From: CAZXNF01 sp050741255
Lineage (GTDB): Bacteria > Pseudomonadota > Gammaproteobacteria > Burkholderiales > SG8-41
Length of the DNA stretch: 42,144 bases
Direction of reading: 5' to 3'
NCBI GenBank assembly: GCA_050741255.1
Contig: JBOIEQ010000018.1
Location: forward strand, 1-42,144
The position numbers and the translations under genes were made by a program. Positions 24,231-32,566 of this stretch are shown here, in pieces. The notes under the pieces are model-generated. The model was not told the origin of the DNA, made no database searches, and saw only the letters and a program-made list of their open reading frames with translations. Each line of letters opens with the position of its first letter. Position 1 is the stretch's first letter.

Positions 24231-25244
24231 ATGCCTGCCTTTTGTCACGCCACGCTGCGCGCTGCACGACGCCTCGTCTGTCCGGCGCTGGTGATCGCAT
24301 GCCTTCCGTTTCCGGCAGCTTTCGCGCAAGCGGACTATCCGCTGCGGCCGGTGACCCTGACCGTTGGTTTTGGTCCCGGCACTTCCAGCGACGTGCTGGC
24401 GCGCATCGTCGGCGGGAAAGCCGGGCCGTCGCTGGGGCAGCCGGTGGTCGTTCTCAATCGCCCCGGCGCTGCGGGCACCACCGCCACGGAAGCGGTCGCG
24501 CGATCCCGCCCGGACGGCTACACGCTGGTCATGGGCACGACGAGCACGTTATTGACGAGCCCCGCGCTGTATCCGGGCGCCCGCTATAGCGCCAACCAGG
24601 ATTTCACGCCCATCGCTTTGCTGGCCCGCACGCCGTTTGTACTGGTGGCAGCGACGGCCGCCACGGCGCCGCTGACAATAGACGATCTGGTCCGTGTCAT
24701 GCGTCCGGGAACATCGAGCTTCGGCTCGGTGGGCGCGGGCACCATCGGTCATCTGGTGTCGGCCCTGGTGCTGGCCAGGCTCGGGGTGACCGGCACCCAC
24801 ATTCCTTACAAGAGCAGCAGCCAGGCGCTCACGGAGGTGGCGATCGGCGTGCCGCGGTTTGCGACCGATACCGTGGCTTCGGTGCTGCCGCTGGTTCGCG
24901 CGGGCAAGTTGCGCCCGATCGCGGTCACCAGCACGGGGCGCGTCGCGACGCTTGCCGATGCGCCGACATTCGCGGAGGCCGGCGGGCCTCGCTTCAAGGG
25001 CTTTTCGCTGTACGCATGGGCCGGACTGCTCGCGCCGGCCAGGACGCCGGAACCTGTGGTCGCCCGCATCCACGCGGCATTCGCCGACGCCCTGGCCGAC
25101 GCCGCCGTGCGGAAGAACATGCTCGACCTGGAACTGCAGCCGGCCGCGAGCACGCCGCCGGAGTTCGCGGCGTTTCTGCAGGCGGAGATTCCTTTCTGGC
25201 TCAACCTCCGCCGCAGCGTCAACGTCAAAGCGGATTCCCGGTAA
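24231..25244 (+). CDS. Divergent Bug/TctC-family periplasmic receptor
   Basis: A 337-residue receptor, start taken at 24231 because it begins the signal peptide (MPAFCHATLRAARR...AFAQA); the frame is open back to 24108. It departs from the other receptors here: the ligand loop is GPGTSSD, the segment after DGYTLV is MGTTSTLL, and the usual VHPSVPV stretch is LVAATAATAPLT. HIPYKSSSQ keeps the general fold. It pairs with the divergent LysR gene, so it may be inducible by its ligand. Confidence 0.9.
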   Translation: MPAFCHATLRAARRLVCPALVIACLPFPAAFAQADYPLRPVTLTVGFGPGTSSDVLARIVGGKAGPSLGQPVVVLNRPGAAGTTATEAVARSRPDGYTLVMGTTSTLLTSPALYPGARYSANQDFTPIALLARTPFVLVAATAATAPLTIDDLVRVMRPGTSSFGSVGAGTIGHLVSALVLARLGVTGTHIPYKSSSQALTEVAIGVPRFATDTVASVLPLVRAGKLRPIAVTSTGRVATLADAPTFAEAGGPRFKGFSLYAWAGLLAPARTPEPVVARIHAAFADALADAAVRKNMLDLELQPAASTPPEFAAFLQAEIPFWLNLRRSVNVKADSR

Positions 25245-25302
25245 GTCGCCCAACTCACGCGTGAGAAGGAAGGCGCGACCAGGCAGGGGCAGCACGCATG
25301 GC

Positions 25303-25334
25303 CCCGCATCGCGGCGGTTTCGCCGCGATGCGGG
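25303..25334. terminator. Perfect 14-bp stem-loop upstream of the M24 gene
   Basis: CCCGCATCGCGGCG, loop GTTT, CGCCGCGATGCGGG. The stem is perfect and very stable and lies 58 bp after the Bug stop. Only a weak T-tract (TTGACCTTT) follows, so termination may be partial; it otherwise serves as a 3' stabiliser. Confidence 0.55.
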
Positions 25335-25363
25335 TTGACCTTTCGCGGCGCACGCCCTCAAAT
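25335..25363 (+). promoter_or_regulatory. Predicted promoter of the M24 peptidase gene
   Basis: TTGACC (25335-25340), 17-bp spacer, TCAAAT (25358-25363), directly abutting the stem-loop and 32 bp before the GTG start. The -35 is strong, the -10 moderate. Confidence 0.45.
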
Positions 25364-25394
25364 ACGGGCCTGTTCCCCTGTTCCGGAGATCGTC

Positions 25395-26561
25395 GTGACC
25401 GAAAAACCCGTTCTGTTCGATGCCAAGCGCCTGCACGCCATGATGGACCGCAAGCAGGTCGACGTGCTGATCGTGCGCGGCGTCGAGAACTCCAAGTATC
25501 TCAGCGGCTTTTTCCACAACGGCGCGAACCTCGGCTACCGGCCGTTCTGCGTGTTCTATTTCCGCGACACCGCGATCGCCCCGGCCTTTATCGTGCCGGC
25601 CGTGGACCTGCACCTGGCGATGGACGGCACCTGGATCAAGGACGTCCGCGCCTACGCGATGGCGGAATTCTTCACCGACGTGCAGACGAAGTTCTACGAC
25701 GATTTCTTCGACGCGGCGACGGCGATCCTGGCCGACCGCAAGGTGAAGAATCTCCGCGTGGGCACGGAGGGGGACTCGCTCACCTACGGTTTCCGCGAGA
25801 AGTTCTACCAGTGGCTGGGCGGCGCGGGCCACAAGCCCGTGGACGTCGCCTACGACATGGAGATCGTGCGCGTCGCCAAGACGCCCGAAGAGATCGTCCG
25901 CCTGCACAAGGCGACGGCCATCACGGTGAAGGCGCACGAGAGTTTCCGCGCCGCGATCAAGCCGGGCAACACCGACGAGGACCTGCACAAGGCCGCCACC
26001 ATCCGCATGATGCAGGAGGGCGCGCACCAGATCCGCTTCATCAACATCGGCTGCGGCCCCAAGACGAGCTTCGCAGCGCATTGCCCGTATCCGTACGGGC
26101 ACCAGATGAAGTACGGCGATTTCGTGAAGGTGGACATGGGCGCCATCTACGGCGGCTACTACGCCGATTTCGTGCGCTCCTACTTCATCGGCGAGGCCTC
26201 GCAACGCCAGAAGGACATCTGGAAGTGGCTGAACGACGCGCAGCTCGAGGTCGGCAACGCGCTGCGGCCCGGCATGATCGGCGGCGACATCTTCGACACC
26301 TTCTACAAGAAGATCAGCAAGAATCTCGACAAGTACCCGCGCGAATTCATCGGCCACGGCATCGGCCTCGGTTCCCACGAGCAGCCGCGCATGAACCAGG
26401 TGAACCGTTCGGTGCTGGAAGCCAATGCGGTCGTGTGCATGGAGTCGAGCTATTACCACGACGGCGTGCGCCACCACACGGAGGACACCTTCCTCGTGAA
26501 GGAGAACGGCGTCGACATGTGGACGAAAGACTGTCCGCGTGAACTGATCGTGCCGGTCTAG
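25395..26561 (+). CDS. M24-family metallopeptidase (Xaa-Pro aminopeptidase-like)
   Basis: A 388-residue pita-bread-fold enzyme starting at GTG 25395, with CGGAG before it; the open frame extends upstream to 25335 but that part overlaps the predicted promoter. All five dimetal ligands are present: D247 (KVDMGA), D258 (YADFVR), H321 (GHGIG), E350 (CMESS) and E363 (HTEDT). The N-terminal creatinase-like domain spans residues 5-155. It is an Xaa-Pro peptidase or creatinase/DMSP-lyase-type relative; the substrate is not deducible. A Bug gene follows on the same strand. Confidence 0.93.
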   Translation: MTEKPVLFDAKRLHAMMDRKQVDVLIVRGVENSKYLSGFFHNGANLGYRPFCVFYFRDTAIAPAFIVPAVDLHLAMDGTWIKDVRAYAMAEFFTDVQTKFYDDFFDAATAILADRKVKNLRVGTEGDSLTYGFREKFYQWLGGAGHKPVDVAYDMEIVRVAKTPEEIVRLHKATAITVKAHESFRAAIKPGNTDEDLHKAATIRMMQEGAHQIRFINIGCGPKTSFAAHCPYPYGHQMKYGDFVKVDMGAIYGGYYADFVRSYFIGEASQRQKDIWKWLNDAQLEVGNALRPGMIGGDIFDTFYKKISKNLDKYPREFIGHGIGLGSHEQPRMNQVNRSVLEANAVVCMESSYYHDGVRHHTEDTFLVKENGVDMWTKDCPRELIVPV

Positions 26562-26624
26562 CGGCGCGGGCATGGTTGTTGCAAGACCTGGAGGAGAAAA
26601 CATCGTGTTTATCCAGGAGACCGC

Positions 26625-27599
26625 ATGAACAGCATTCGCCTTCGCTGGCTGACCGCCGCGGCGCTCGCCGCCTGCTCCCTCGCCGTGCAGGCCCAGCAGC
26701 CCGCCTACCCGACCAAGGTTGTGCGCATGATCGTGGGCTACCCGCCCGGCGGCAGCATCGACGTCGTCGGCCGCATGGTGGCCCAGGAGTTCACCCGGAC
26801 GATGGGCCAACAGTTCATCGTCGAGAACCGGGCGGGCGCCGGCGGCACCATTTCCGCGCAGGCCGTGGCTTCCGCACCGCCGGACGGCTACACGCTGCTG
26901 GCGGGCGCGGCGGGACAGATCTCCTCGGCGCCGCACAACTTCAAGAAGCTCTCGTACGACCCGATCAGGGACCTCACGCCGATCGCACTGATCGCGAACC
27001 AGCCCAACATCCTGATCGTCCATCCTTCGGTGCCGGTCCGCACCGCAAAGGAGTTCATTGCCCGGGTGAAGGCCAATCCCGGCAAGTTCACCTACGGATC
27101 GTCGGGCATCGGCGCCACGCAGCACATGTCCGCCGAACTGTTCGCGATGATGACGGGCGCCAACATCGTGCACGTGCCGTACAAAGGCGGGGCACCGGCG
27201 ATGATCGACCTGCTGGCCGGCCAGATCGATTTCATCTTCAGCGTCGTGCCGACGGCGGTGCCGTACATCAACAGCGGGCGCGTGCGCGGCATCGCGCTGA
27301 CGTCGATGAAACGCATCGAGTCGCTGCCGGACGTGCCGACGCTGAACGAGTCCGGGCTGAAGGGCTTTGAACTTTCAGGCTGGATCGGGCTGCTGGGGCC
27401 GGCCAACCTGCCGCGGCCGCTGGTCACCCAGCTCAACGCGGAAACCAACAAGGCGGTGAGCGGGCCGCTGCGCAAGCAGCTGATCGAGCTCGGGCTCGGA
27501 CTCGACCCGGGCACGCCCGAGCAGTTCGCGACGTTTATCAAGGAAGACACCGTCAGGATCGGCAAGGTCGTCAAGGCGGCTAAGATCGAACCGCAGTAA
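26625..27599 (+). CDS. Bug/TctC-family periplasmic receptor
   Basis: A 324-residue receptor; CCAGGAGA precedes the ATG. Signal peptide ends AVQAQ. Ligand loop PPGGSID, DGYTLLAGAAGQISS, HVPYKGGAPAM and TLNESGLKGFE are in canonical order. It sits between the M24 peptidase (63 bp) and the DUF1028 gene (26 bp), all in one direction, and probably delivers or senses the substrate of these enzymes. Confidence 0.94.
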   Translation: MNSIRLRWLTAAALAACSLAVQAQQPAYPTKVVRMIVGYPPGGSIDVVGRMVAQEFTRTMGQQFIVENRAGAGGTISAQAVASAPPDGYTLLAGAAGQISSAPHNFKKLSYDPIRDLTPIALIANQPNILIVHPSVPVRTAKEFIARVKANPGKFTYGSSGIGATQHMSAELFAMMTGANIVHVPYKGGAPAMIDLLAGQIDFIFSVVPTAVPYINSGRVRGIALTSMKRIESLPDVPTLNESGLKGFELSGWIGLLGPANLPRPLVTQLNAETNKAVSGPLRKQLIELGLGLDPGTPEQFATFIKEDTVRIGKVVKAAKIEPQ

Positions 27600-27625
27600 C
27601 CACTACTCTTCACTGAGGTCACCCA

Positions 27626-28318
27626 ATGACGTTCCAGATCGCCGGCCGCTGCGCCGCCACCGGACGCTTCGGCGTCGCCATTTCCACCCGCCCGCTCGCC
27701 GTCGGCGCGCGCTGCCCGTTTTTCGCGCCCGGCATTGGTGTCGTGGTGACGATGGCGGCCACCGACCCGCGGCTCGGTCCGCTCGGCACGAACCTCCTGC
27801 GCCAGGGCTATTCCGCGAAGAAAGTGCTGGATGAAATAGCCGCGAGCGATCCGTACATCGAGGAGCGGCAACTGTGCGTGATCGACCGCGACGGCAATGC
27901 CGTCGCGCGCACCGGGGCGCGCAACAAGGTGTGGAGCGGCGCCTTCACCGAACAGAACCTGGTGGCGATGGGCAACAACCTCACGTCGGAGAAGACCGCG
28001 AGCGTGATGGTGGGGGTGTGGAAGAAAACGGCGGACGAACCCCTGGAAGAACGGCTGATGAAGGCGCTCGAAGCCGGGCGCGATGCCGGCGGCCAGAACG
28101 GCGGGCAGCAGTCGGCGGCGCTGGTCGTCTACGGCCCGGAGATCAACGCCTACGTCGACCTGCGCGTGGACCTGCACGCCGAGCCCATCGGCGAATTGCG
28201 CCGTGTCTACGACACCTTCAAGCCCTTCATCCCGTACTACTACATCCGCCCCGCCGCGGACCCGGCCGAGATCGGCCGCGAGGTGGACTGGCTTGCGCGG
28301 CAGAAGGCGAAGCAGTAG
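27626..28318 (+). CDS. DUF1028 family protein
   Basis: A 230-residue cytoplasmic protein with the hallmarks of DUF1028: an early T-G-x-FGVAI strand followed by a cysteine-containing VGARCPFFAPGIGVVVTMAA stretch, LGPLGTNLLRQG, and GNNLTSE in the middle. Function is not established. GAGG precedes the ATG. It is repeatedly found beside Bug receptors and amidases, as here, and is likely to act on the same imported compound. Confidence 0.88.
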   Translation: MTFQIAGRCAATGRFGVAISTRPLAVGARCPFFAPGIGVVVTMAATDPRLGPLGTNLLRQGYSAKKVLDEIAASDPYIEERQLCVIDRDGNAVARTGARNKVWSGAFTEQNLVAMGNNLTSEKTASVMVGVWKKTADEPLEERLMKALEAGRDAGGQNGGQQSAALVVYGPEINAYVDLRVDLHAEPIGELRRVYDTFKPFIPYYYIRPAADPAEIGREVDWLARQKAKQ

Positions 28319-28418
28319 CGCGTCCCACGGGCGAACTGCACCCGACCCGGTGTAAAGTGCGGGTCCGCGGCGCCAGCCGCGGGCCGCCGTACCGCAACCG
28401 CACCCGAGGAGTCCGAGC

Positions 28419-29006
28419 ATGGCCGATCCCCAGATGGTGGACCCGCACGAAGTCGTGATGACGGGCGAGAACTCGTTCATCCGGCTCTCGAACGACGGCG
28501 GCAAGACAATGACCGACCGCGTCAGCCACTGGCGCGTGCTGTGGTCGCCCGCCGGGCAGGGCCACGTGCTGTTCATCGAAAGCCCGCTCGCGGGCAAGGC
28601 GCCGCGGCTCTACAGCGACAACGCGGGGGTGGCGCGTTTCCTGCAGCGCACGATCGAAGTCATGCTGCACAAGCCCTTCGCCGACGAGACGCTGCCCGTC
28701 ATCGACGCCGAATTCGAGCGCACCGGCAATGCCCTGAGCACGGTGGAGGAGCGCGTGTACACCGACGAGGACGAGATCATCCTCAGCTGGTGGGACCTGA
28801 TGACGCCGTTCATCCTGACGATGCCGCCGGGCGCGGGCAACCGCCCGATGGGCGTGTACAGCACCTTCCTGCCCGCCCGCAGCGCGCAGCTCTCGGTCAA
28901 CGGCGATGCCGCCACCGGCAAGGTGTTCCTGGCCGATCGCTTCGGCAAGCCGGCGTCGAGCTGCTGCCTGGCATGGTCCGAGTCATGGACCCGGCCCAAG
29001 GCATAA
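28419..29006 (+). CDS. Hypothetical protein, 195 residues
   Basis: No family recognised. The protein is soluble, without signal peptide or membrane segment. It contains WRVLWSPAGQGHVLFIESP, TVEERVYTDEDEIILSWWDLM and a C-terminal CCLAWSESW; the pattern of beta-strand-like segments suggests a compact beta fold. It lies between the DUF1028 gene and the hydroxyacid dehydrogenase in a same-strand run (gaps 100 and 47 bp), so involvement in that pathway is likely. Codon use matches neighbours. Confidence 0.78.
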   Translation: MADPQMVDPHEVVMTGENSFIRLSNDGGKTMTDRVSHWRVLWSPAGQGHVLFIESPLAGKAPRLYSDNAGVARFLQRTIEVMLHKPFADETLPVIDAEFERTGNALSTVEERVYTDEDEIILSWWDLMTPFILTMPPGAGNRPMGVYSTFLPARSAQLSVNGDAATGKVFLADRFGKPASSCCLAWSESWTRPKA

Positions 29007-29053
29007 GATGGCATCCCGCTCCCCTCCTTTTTCCTGAACACCGAAAGCGTCCC

Positions 29054-30058
29054 ATGGCCAAGCCCGTCGTCCTCGTCACCGCACCCAAACTGATCGGTGA
29101 TGCCGAGAATCTGCTGCGGAAGGGAGGCATGGAGCTGACGTTCATGCAGTACCCGGTGAACGAGGAGGCCCTCATCGCGCAGTTCGAACGCCAGCCGGTG
29201 GACGCACTCCTCATGCGCGGGCCGCCGCCGCTGCCGCGGCGCGTATTGGCCGCCGCGAAACAGCTCAAGGTGATATCCAAGACCGGCGCGGGCTACGACA
29301 GCGTGGACATCGACGCGGCGACCGAACTGGGCATCGCGATGATCGTGAGCCGGGGCGCAAACGCCGATGCCGTCGCCGAACACACGCTCGCGCTGATGCT
29401 GAGCCTCGCGCGCGAACTGCCGCGCTACGACCGCGGCCTGCGCAAGGGCGTCTGGAAGGACCCGTCGGGCGGCGGCAAGGGTTTCCGCGGCATGACCGTC
29501 GGCATCTTCGGCTACGGCGCCATCGGGCGCAAAGCGGCGAAGCTCGCGGCGGCGTTCGACGCGCCGGTCCTCCTGCATTCGCGGTCCCGCATCGCGGAGG
29601 TGCCCGCCGGCATGGAAGTGGAACCCGATTTCAACCGCTTTCTCGCCCGTTCGGACATCCTCAGCCTGCACTGCCCCCTGACCAAGGAGACGCGCGGCGT
29701 GATCGGCGAGCAGCAGATCGCCCTCATGAAACCGCCCGCATTCATCGTCAACACCTCCCGCGGCAGCGTGATCGACGAGCCGGCGATGATCAGGGCGCTG
29801 AAGGAAGGGAGGCTGGCGGGCGCGGGACTGGATACTTTCGCGATGGAGCCGCCGGCGAAGGACAACCCGCTGTTCTCGATGGACAACGTGATCGTGACCC
29901 CCCATATCGCGGCGTTGACCGAACACGCCGCCAACAATATGGGCGACATGGCGGCGAAGAGCGTGCTGAGCTATCTGCGCGGCGAACTCTACGACGAGCC
30001 CAGCGTCATGAACCCCGCGGTGCTGCAGGGTTCGCGCCGGCCCCGGCCGACCGCTTGA
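29054..30058 (+). CDS. D-isomer-specific 2-hydroxyacid dehydrogenase
   Basis: A 334-residue NAD(P)-dependent dehydrogenase that interconverts D-2-hydroxy and 2-oxo acids. NAD motif GYGAIG at 153-158; catalytic R236 (NTSRGS), E265 (AMEPP) and H284 (TPHIA) are all present. The start at 29054 begins MAKPVVLVTAPKLIG. The product length and order of motifs are those of phosphoglycerate dehydrogenase-like enzymes without a C-terminal regulatory domain. It is followed by a Bug gene after a hairpin-rich gap. Confidence 0.92.
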   Translation: MAKPVVLVTAPKLIGDAENLLRKGGMELTFMQYPVNEEALIAQFERQPVDALLMRGPPPLPRRVLAAAKQLKVISKTGAGYDSVDIDAATELGIAMIVSRGANADAVAEHTLALMLSLARELPRYDRGLRKGVWKDPSGGGKGFRGMTVGIFGYGAIGRKAAKLAAAFDAPVLLHSRSRIAEVPAGMEVEPDFNRFLARSDILSLHCPLTKETRGVIGEQQIALMKPPAFIVNTSRGSVIDEPAMIRALKEGRLAGAGLDTFAMEPPAKDNPLFSMDNVIVTPHIAALTEHAANNMGDMAAKSVLSYLRGELYDEPSVMNPAVLQGSRRPRPTA

Positions 30059-30066
30059 CCGCAACA

Positions 30067-30147
30067 CCCGGGTAACCGGGACAGGCCGGCGGTGGACGAG
30101 ATTCCACCCCGGGCACAGAAAACAATACGACGCCCGGCTACCGGGCG
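30067..30147. repeat. Two short GC-rich hairpins before a Bug gene
   Basis: CCCGG-GTAA-CCGGG (30067-30080) and CGCCCGG-CTA-CCGGGCG (30131-30147). The second ends three bases before the GGAGGAG ribosome site, so it could affect translation initiation. Confidence 0.4.
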
Positions 30148-30163
30148 CGGAGGAGGAGTGACC

Positions 30164-31147
30164 GTGAAGACGCTATTCCGAGGTGCGGCCGCGCTGGCGG
30201 CGTTGTTGTCCACAGGCCCGTCGATCGCTGCGAGCGCTACGGCCGCCGACTTTCCCGCCCGCCCGATCCGTTTCGTGGTGCCCTTCGCGCCCGGCGGCAG
30301 CACGGACACCGTCGCGCGGTTGCTCGCCGTGAAGATGACCGAGCAGTGGGGCAAACAGGTGGTGGTGGACAACCGCTCGGGCGGCAACGGCGTGATCGGC
30401 ATGGAGATCACGGCGCGCGCGCTGCCGGACGGGCACACGCTGGTGCTGGGCTACATCGCCAACCTCGGCACCGGGCCGGCGCTGACGCCGAACCTGCCGT
30501 ATGACCCGATCAAGGATTTCGCGCCCGTCTCGCACGTGGCTTCGGCGCCGAGCATCGCGGTGATCCATCCGGGCGTGCCGGCGAAAAACCTGCAGGACGT
30601 GCTCGCGCTCGCGCGGGCGAAGCCGGCGTCGATCTCGTTCGGCAGTGCGGCGGTGGGCAGCATGGGCCATCTGTCGGGCGAAATGCTGAACCGGCTGGCC
30701 AACGTGAAGATGCAGCACGTCCCGTACAAGGGCGGCGGGCAGGCGGTGATCGACGTGCTGGGCGGACAGATTCCGCTGGTGATCATCGGCATGTCGGCGG
30801 TGACGCCGCATGTGCGTGCCGGCAAGCTGCGGCCGATCGCCACGACCGGACTCAAGCGTTCGTTCGCCTTTCCCGACGTGCCGACGATCGCCGAGCAGGG
30901 CTTCCCGGGGTTTTCGGCGGACGCCTGGTACGGCGTGCTGACGACGGCCGGCACGCCGCGACCGGTCGTGGACAAGCTGTATCGCGAGACGGTCCGCATC
31001 ATGAAGACGCCGGAAGGCCAGGAGCGGATGGCGCTCGTCGGCTTCGAGATCGTGGCCAGTACGCCGGAGGAGTTTTCCGCGCTGATCCGCGCGGAGATAC
31101 CGAAATGGACGAAGATCGTCCGCGAGGCGAATATCAAGGCGGAGTAA
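30164..31147 (+). CDS. Bug/TctC-family periplasmic receptor
   Basis: A 327-residue receptor. I choose the GTG at 30164 because GGAGGAG lies six bases upstream; a GTG at 30158 and an ATG at 30092 are alternatives. Signal peptide ends near ASATAAD. Canonical APGGSTD loop, DGHTLVLGY (histidine in place of tyrosine in DGYT), HVPYKGGGQAV and IAEQGFPGFS. It precedes the exported amidohydrolase by 72 bp, suggesting a linked periplasmic pathway. Confidence 0.93.
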   Translation: MKTLFRGAAALAALLSTGPSIAASATAADFPARPIRFVVPFAPGGSTDTVARLLAVKMTEQWGKQVVVDNRSGGNGVIGMEITARALPDGHTLVLGYIANLGTGPALTPNLPYDPIKDFAPVSHVASAPSIAVIHPGVPAKNLQDVLALARAKPASISFGSAAVGSMGHLSGEMLNRLANVKMQHVPYKGGGQAVIDVLGGQIPLVIIGMSAVTPHVRAGKLRPIATTGLKRSFAFPDVPTIAEQGFPGFSADAWYGVLTTAGTPRPVVDKLYRETVRIMKTPEGQERMALVGFEIVASTPEEFSALIRAEIPKWTKIVREANIKAE

Positions 31148-31219
31148 ACTGCCGCCTTCCGGCGGTGATGTTCGACCCTGAACACCCGGATCCGTTGTGA
31201 ACGTTCAGGAAACCACCCC

Positions 31220-32566
31220 ATGAAATCCTGGCTGACCTGCATCGTCGGTACTGCGCTTGCCCTCGGGCTCTGCACGGTCGGCGTAGCCGGCGAACCGCCC
31301 GTCGCTCCCGCGACGCTGTTCCAGAACGTCCGCGTCTTCGACGGCAAGGGCGGCGCGCTGTCCGGCCCGGCGAACGTGCTGGTCCGGGGCAACACGATCC
31401 AGCGCATCTCCGCGGCGCCGGTCGCCGCCGAGCCCGGAGTCACCGTCATCGAGGGCAACGGGCGCACGCTGATGCCCGGCCTGATCGACGCGCATTGGCA
31501 CACGATGTTTGCCGTCGTCTCGATGCGGGAGATCCTGGCGGGCGACCTCGGCTACCTCACGCTGATGGCGGGCGCGGAGGCAAAAGCCACCCTGCTGCGC
31601 GGTTTCACCACCGTGCGCGACGTGGGCGGGCCTTCGTTCGCGCTCAAGCGCGCCATCGACGAGGGGCGGGTGGAAGGGCCGCGGATCTATCCCTCGGGCG
31701 CGATGATCACCATCACCGGCGGGCATGGCGATTTCCGCAGTCCGTCCGAATTGCCCCGCAGCCTGGGCGGCCCCCCTTCGCTCATGGAGAGACTCAACGG
31801 CGCCCAGCTGGCCGATTCGCCGGACGAAGTGCGGCTGCGCACGCGCGAACAGTTGCTGCTCGGGGCCTCCCAGATCAAGCTGACCGCCGGCGGCGGCGTG
31901 GCTTCGCCGCACAGCCCGCTCGATGTATCGACGTTCACCGAAGAGGAGTTGAAAGCCGCCGTGCAGGCCGCGGCCAACTGGGGCACCTACGTCGGTGTCC
32001 ATGCCTACACGTCGCCGGCCATCCAGCGTGCGGTTGCTGCCGGCGTGAAGGTCATCGAGCACGGCCACCTGATGGACGATGCGAGCGCCAGGCTGATCGC
32101 CGACAAAGGGATCTGGCTCAGTTTCCAGCCCTTCATCGACGACGGATTCGCGCCGCCGCTGCCGCCGGCGAACATGGCCAGGCTGCAGCAAGTGTTCACG
32201 GGCACGGAGCAGACCATCGCGCTGGCCAAAAAGTACCGGATCAAGATGGCCTGGGGTACCGATGTGCTGTTCTCCCCGGTCAACGCGACGCGCCAGGGCG
32301 CGCTGCTGGTCCTGATGCAGAAGTGGTACAGCCCGGCCGAACTCCTGGCGATGGCCACGGGCACCAACGGCGAGCTCCTGCAGCTCTCCGGCCCGCGCAA
32401 TCCGTACCCGGGCAAGCTCGGCGTGGTGGAAGAGGGCGCGCTGGCTGACCTGCTGCTGGTGGACGGCAACCCGCTGGAGAACGTGAAGCTGATTGAAGAT
32501 CCGGCCCGCAACTTCCTCGTCATCATGAAGGACGGGAAAATCTACAAGAACACGCTCCCCCGATGA
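31220..32566 (+). CDS. Exported amidohydrolase (imidazolonepropionase/Xaa-Pro dipeptidase-like)
   Basis: A 448-residue metal-dependent hydrolase with an N-terminal signal peptide (residues 1-23, ends GVAGE), so it acts in the periplasm. The TIM-barrel ligands are all visible: H92-x-H94 (DAHWH), bridging K220 (QIKLTAGGG), H261 (GVHAY), H281 (EHGHL) and D348 (WGTDVL). Family members cleave acyl-prolyl or other amide bonds. It overlaps the next gene by four bases (ATGA), implying translational coupling. Confidence 0.92.
   Translation: MKSWLTCIVGTALALGLCTVGVAGEPPVAPATLFQNVRVFDGKGGALSGPANVLVRGNTIQRISAAPVAAEPGVTVIEGNGRTLMPGLIDAHWHTMFAVVSMREILAGDLGYLTLMAGAEAKATLLRGFTTVRDVGGPSFALKRAIDEGRVEGPRIYPSGAMITITGGHGDFRSPSELPRSLGGPPSLMERLNGAQLADSPDEVRLRTREQLLLGASQIKLTAGGGVASPHSPLDVSTFTEEELKAAVQAAANWGTYVGVHAYTSPAIQRAVAAGVKVIEHGHLMDDASARLIADKGIWLSFQPFIDDGFAPPLPPANMARLQQVFTGTEQTIALAKKYRIKMAWGTDVLFSPVNATRQGALLVLMQKWYSPAELLAMATGTNGELLQLSGPRNPYPGKLGVVEEGALADLLLVDGNPLENVKLIEDPARNFLVIMKDGKIYKNTLPR

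Noticed and set aside
24549..27173. 874-codon open frame on the minus strand
   Set aside because: Spans three well-supported plus-strand genes in antisense; composition (His, Arg, Val-rich) is that of a GC-rich shadow.
31151..31168. CCGCC-TTCC-GGCGG hairpin after the Bug gene at 30.2 kb
   Set aside because: Short stem with no T-run; not a convincing terminator.
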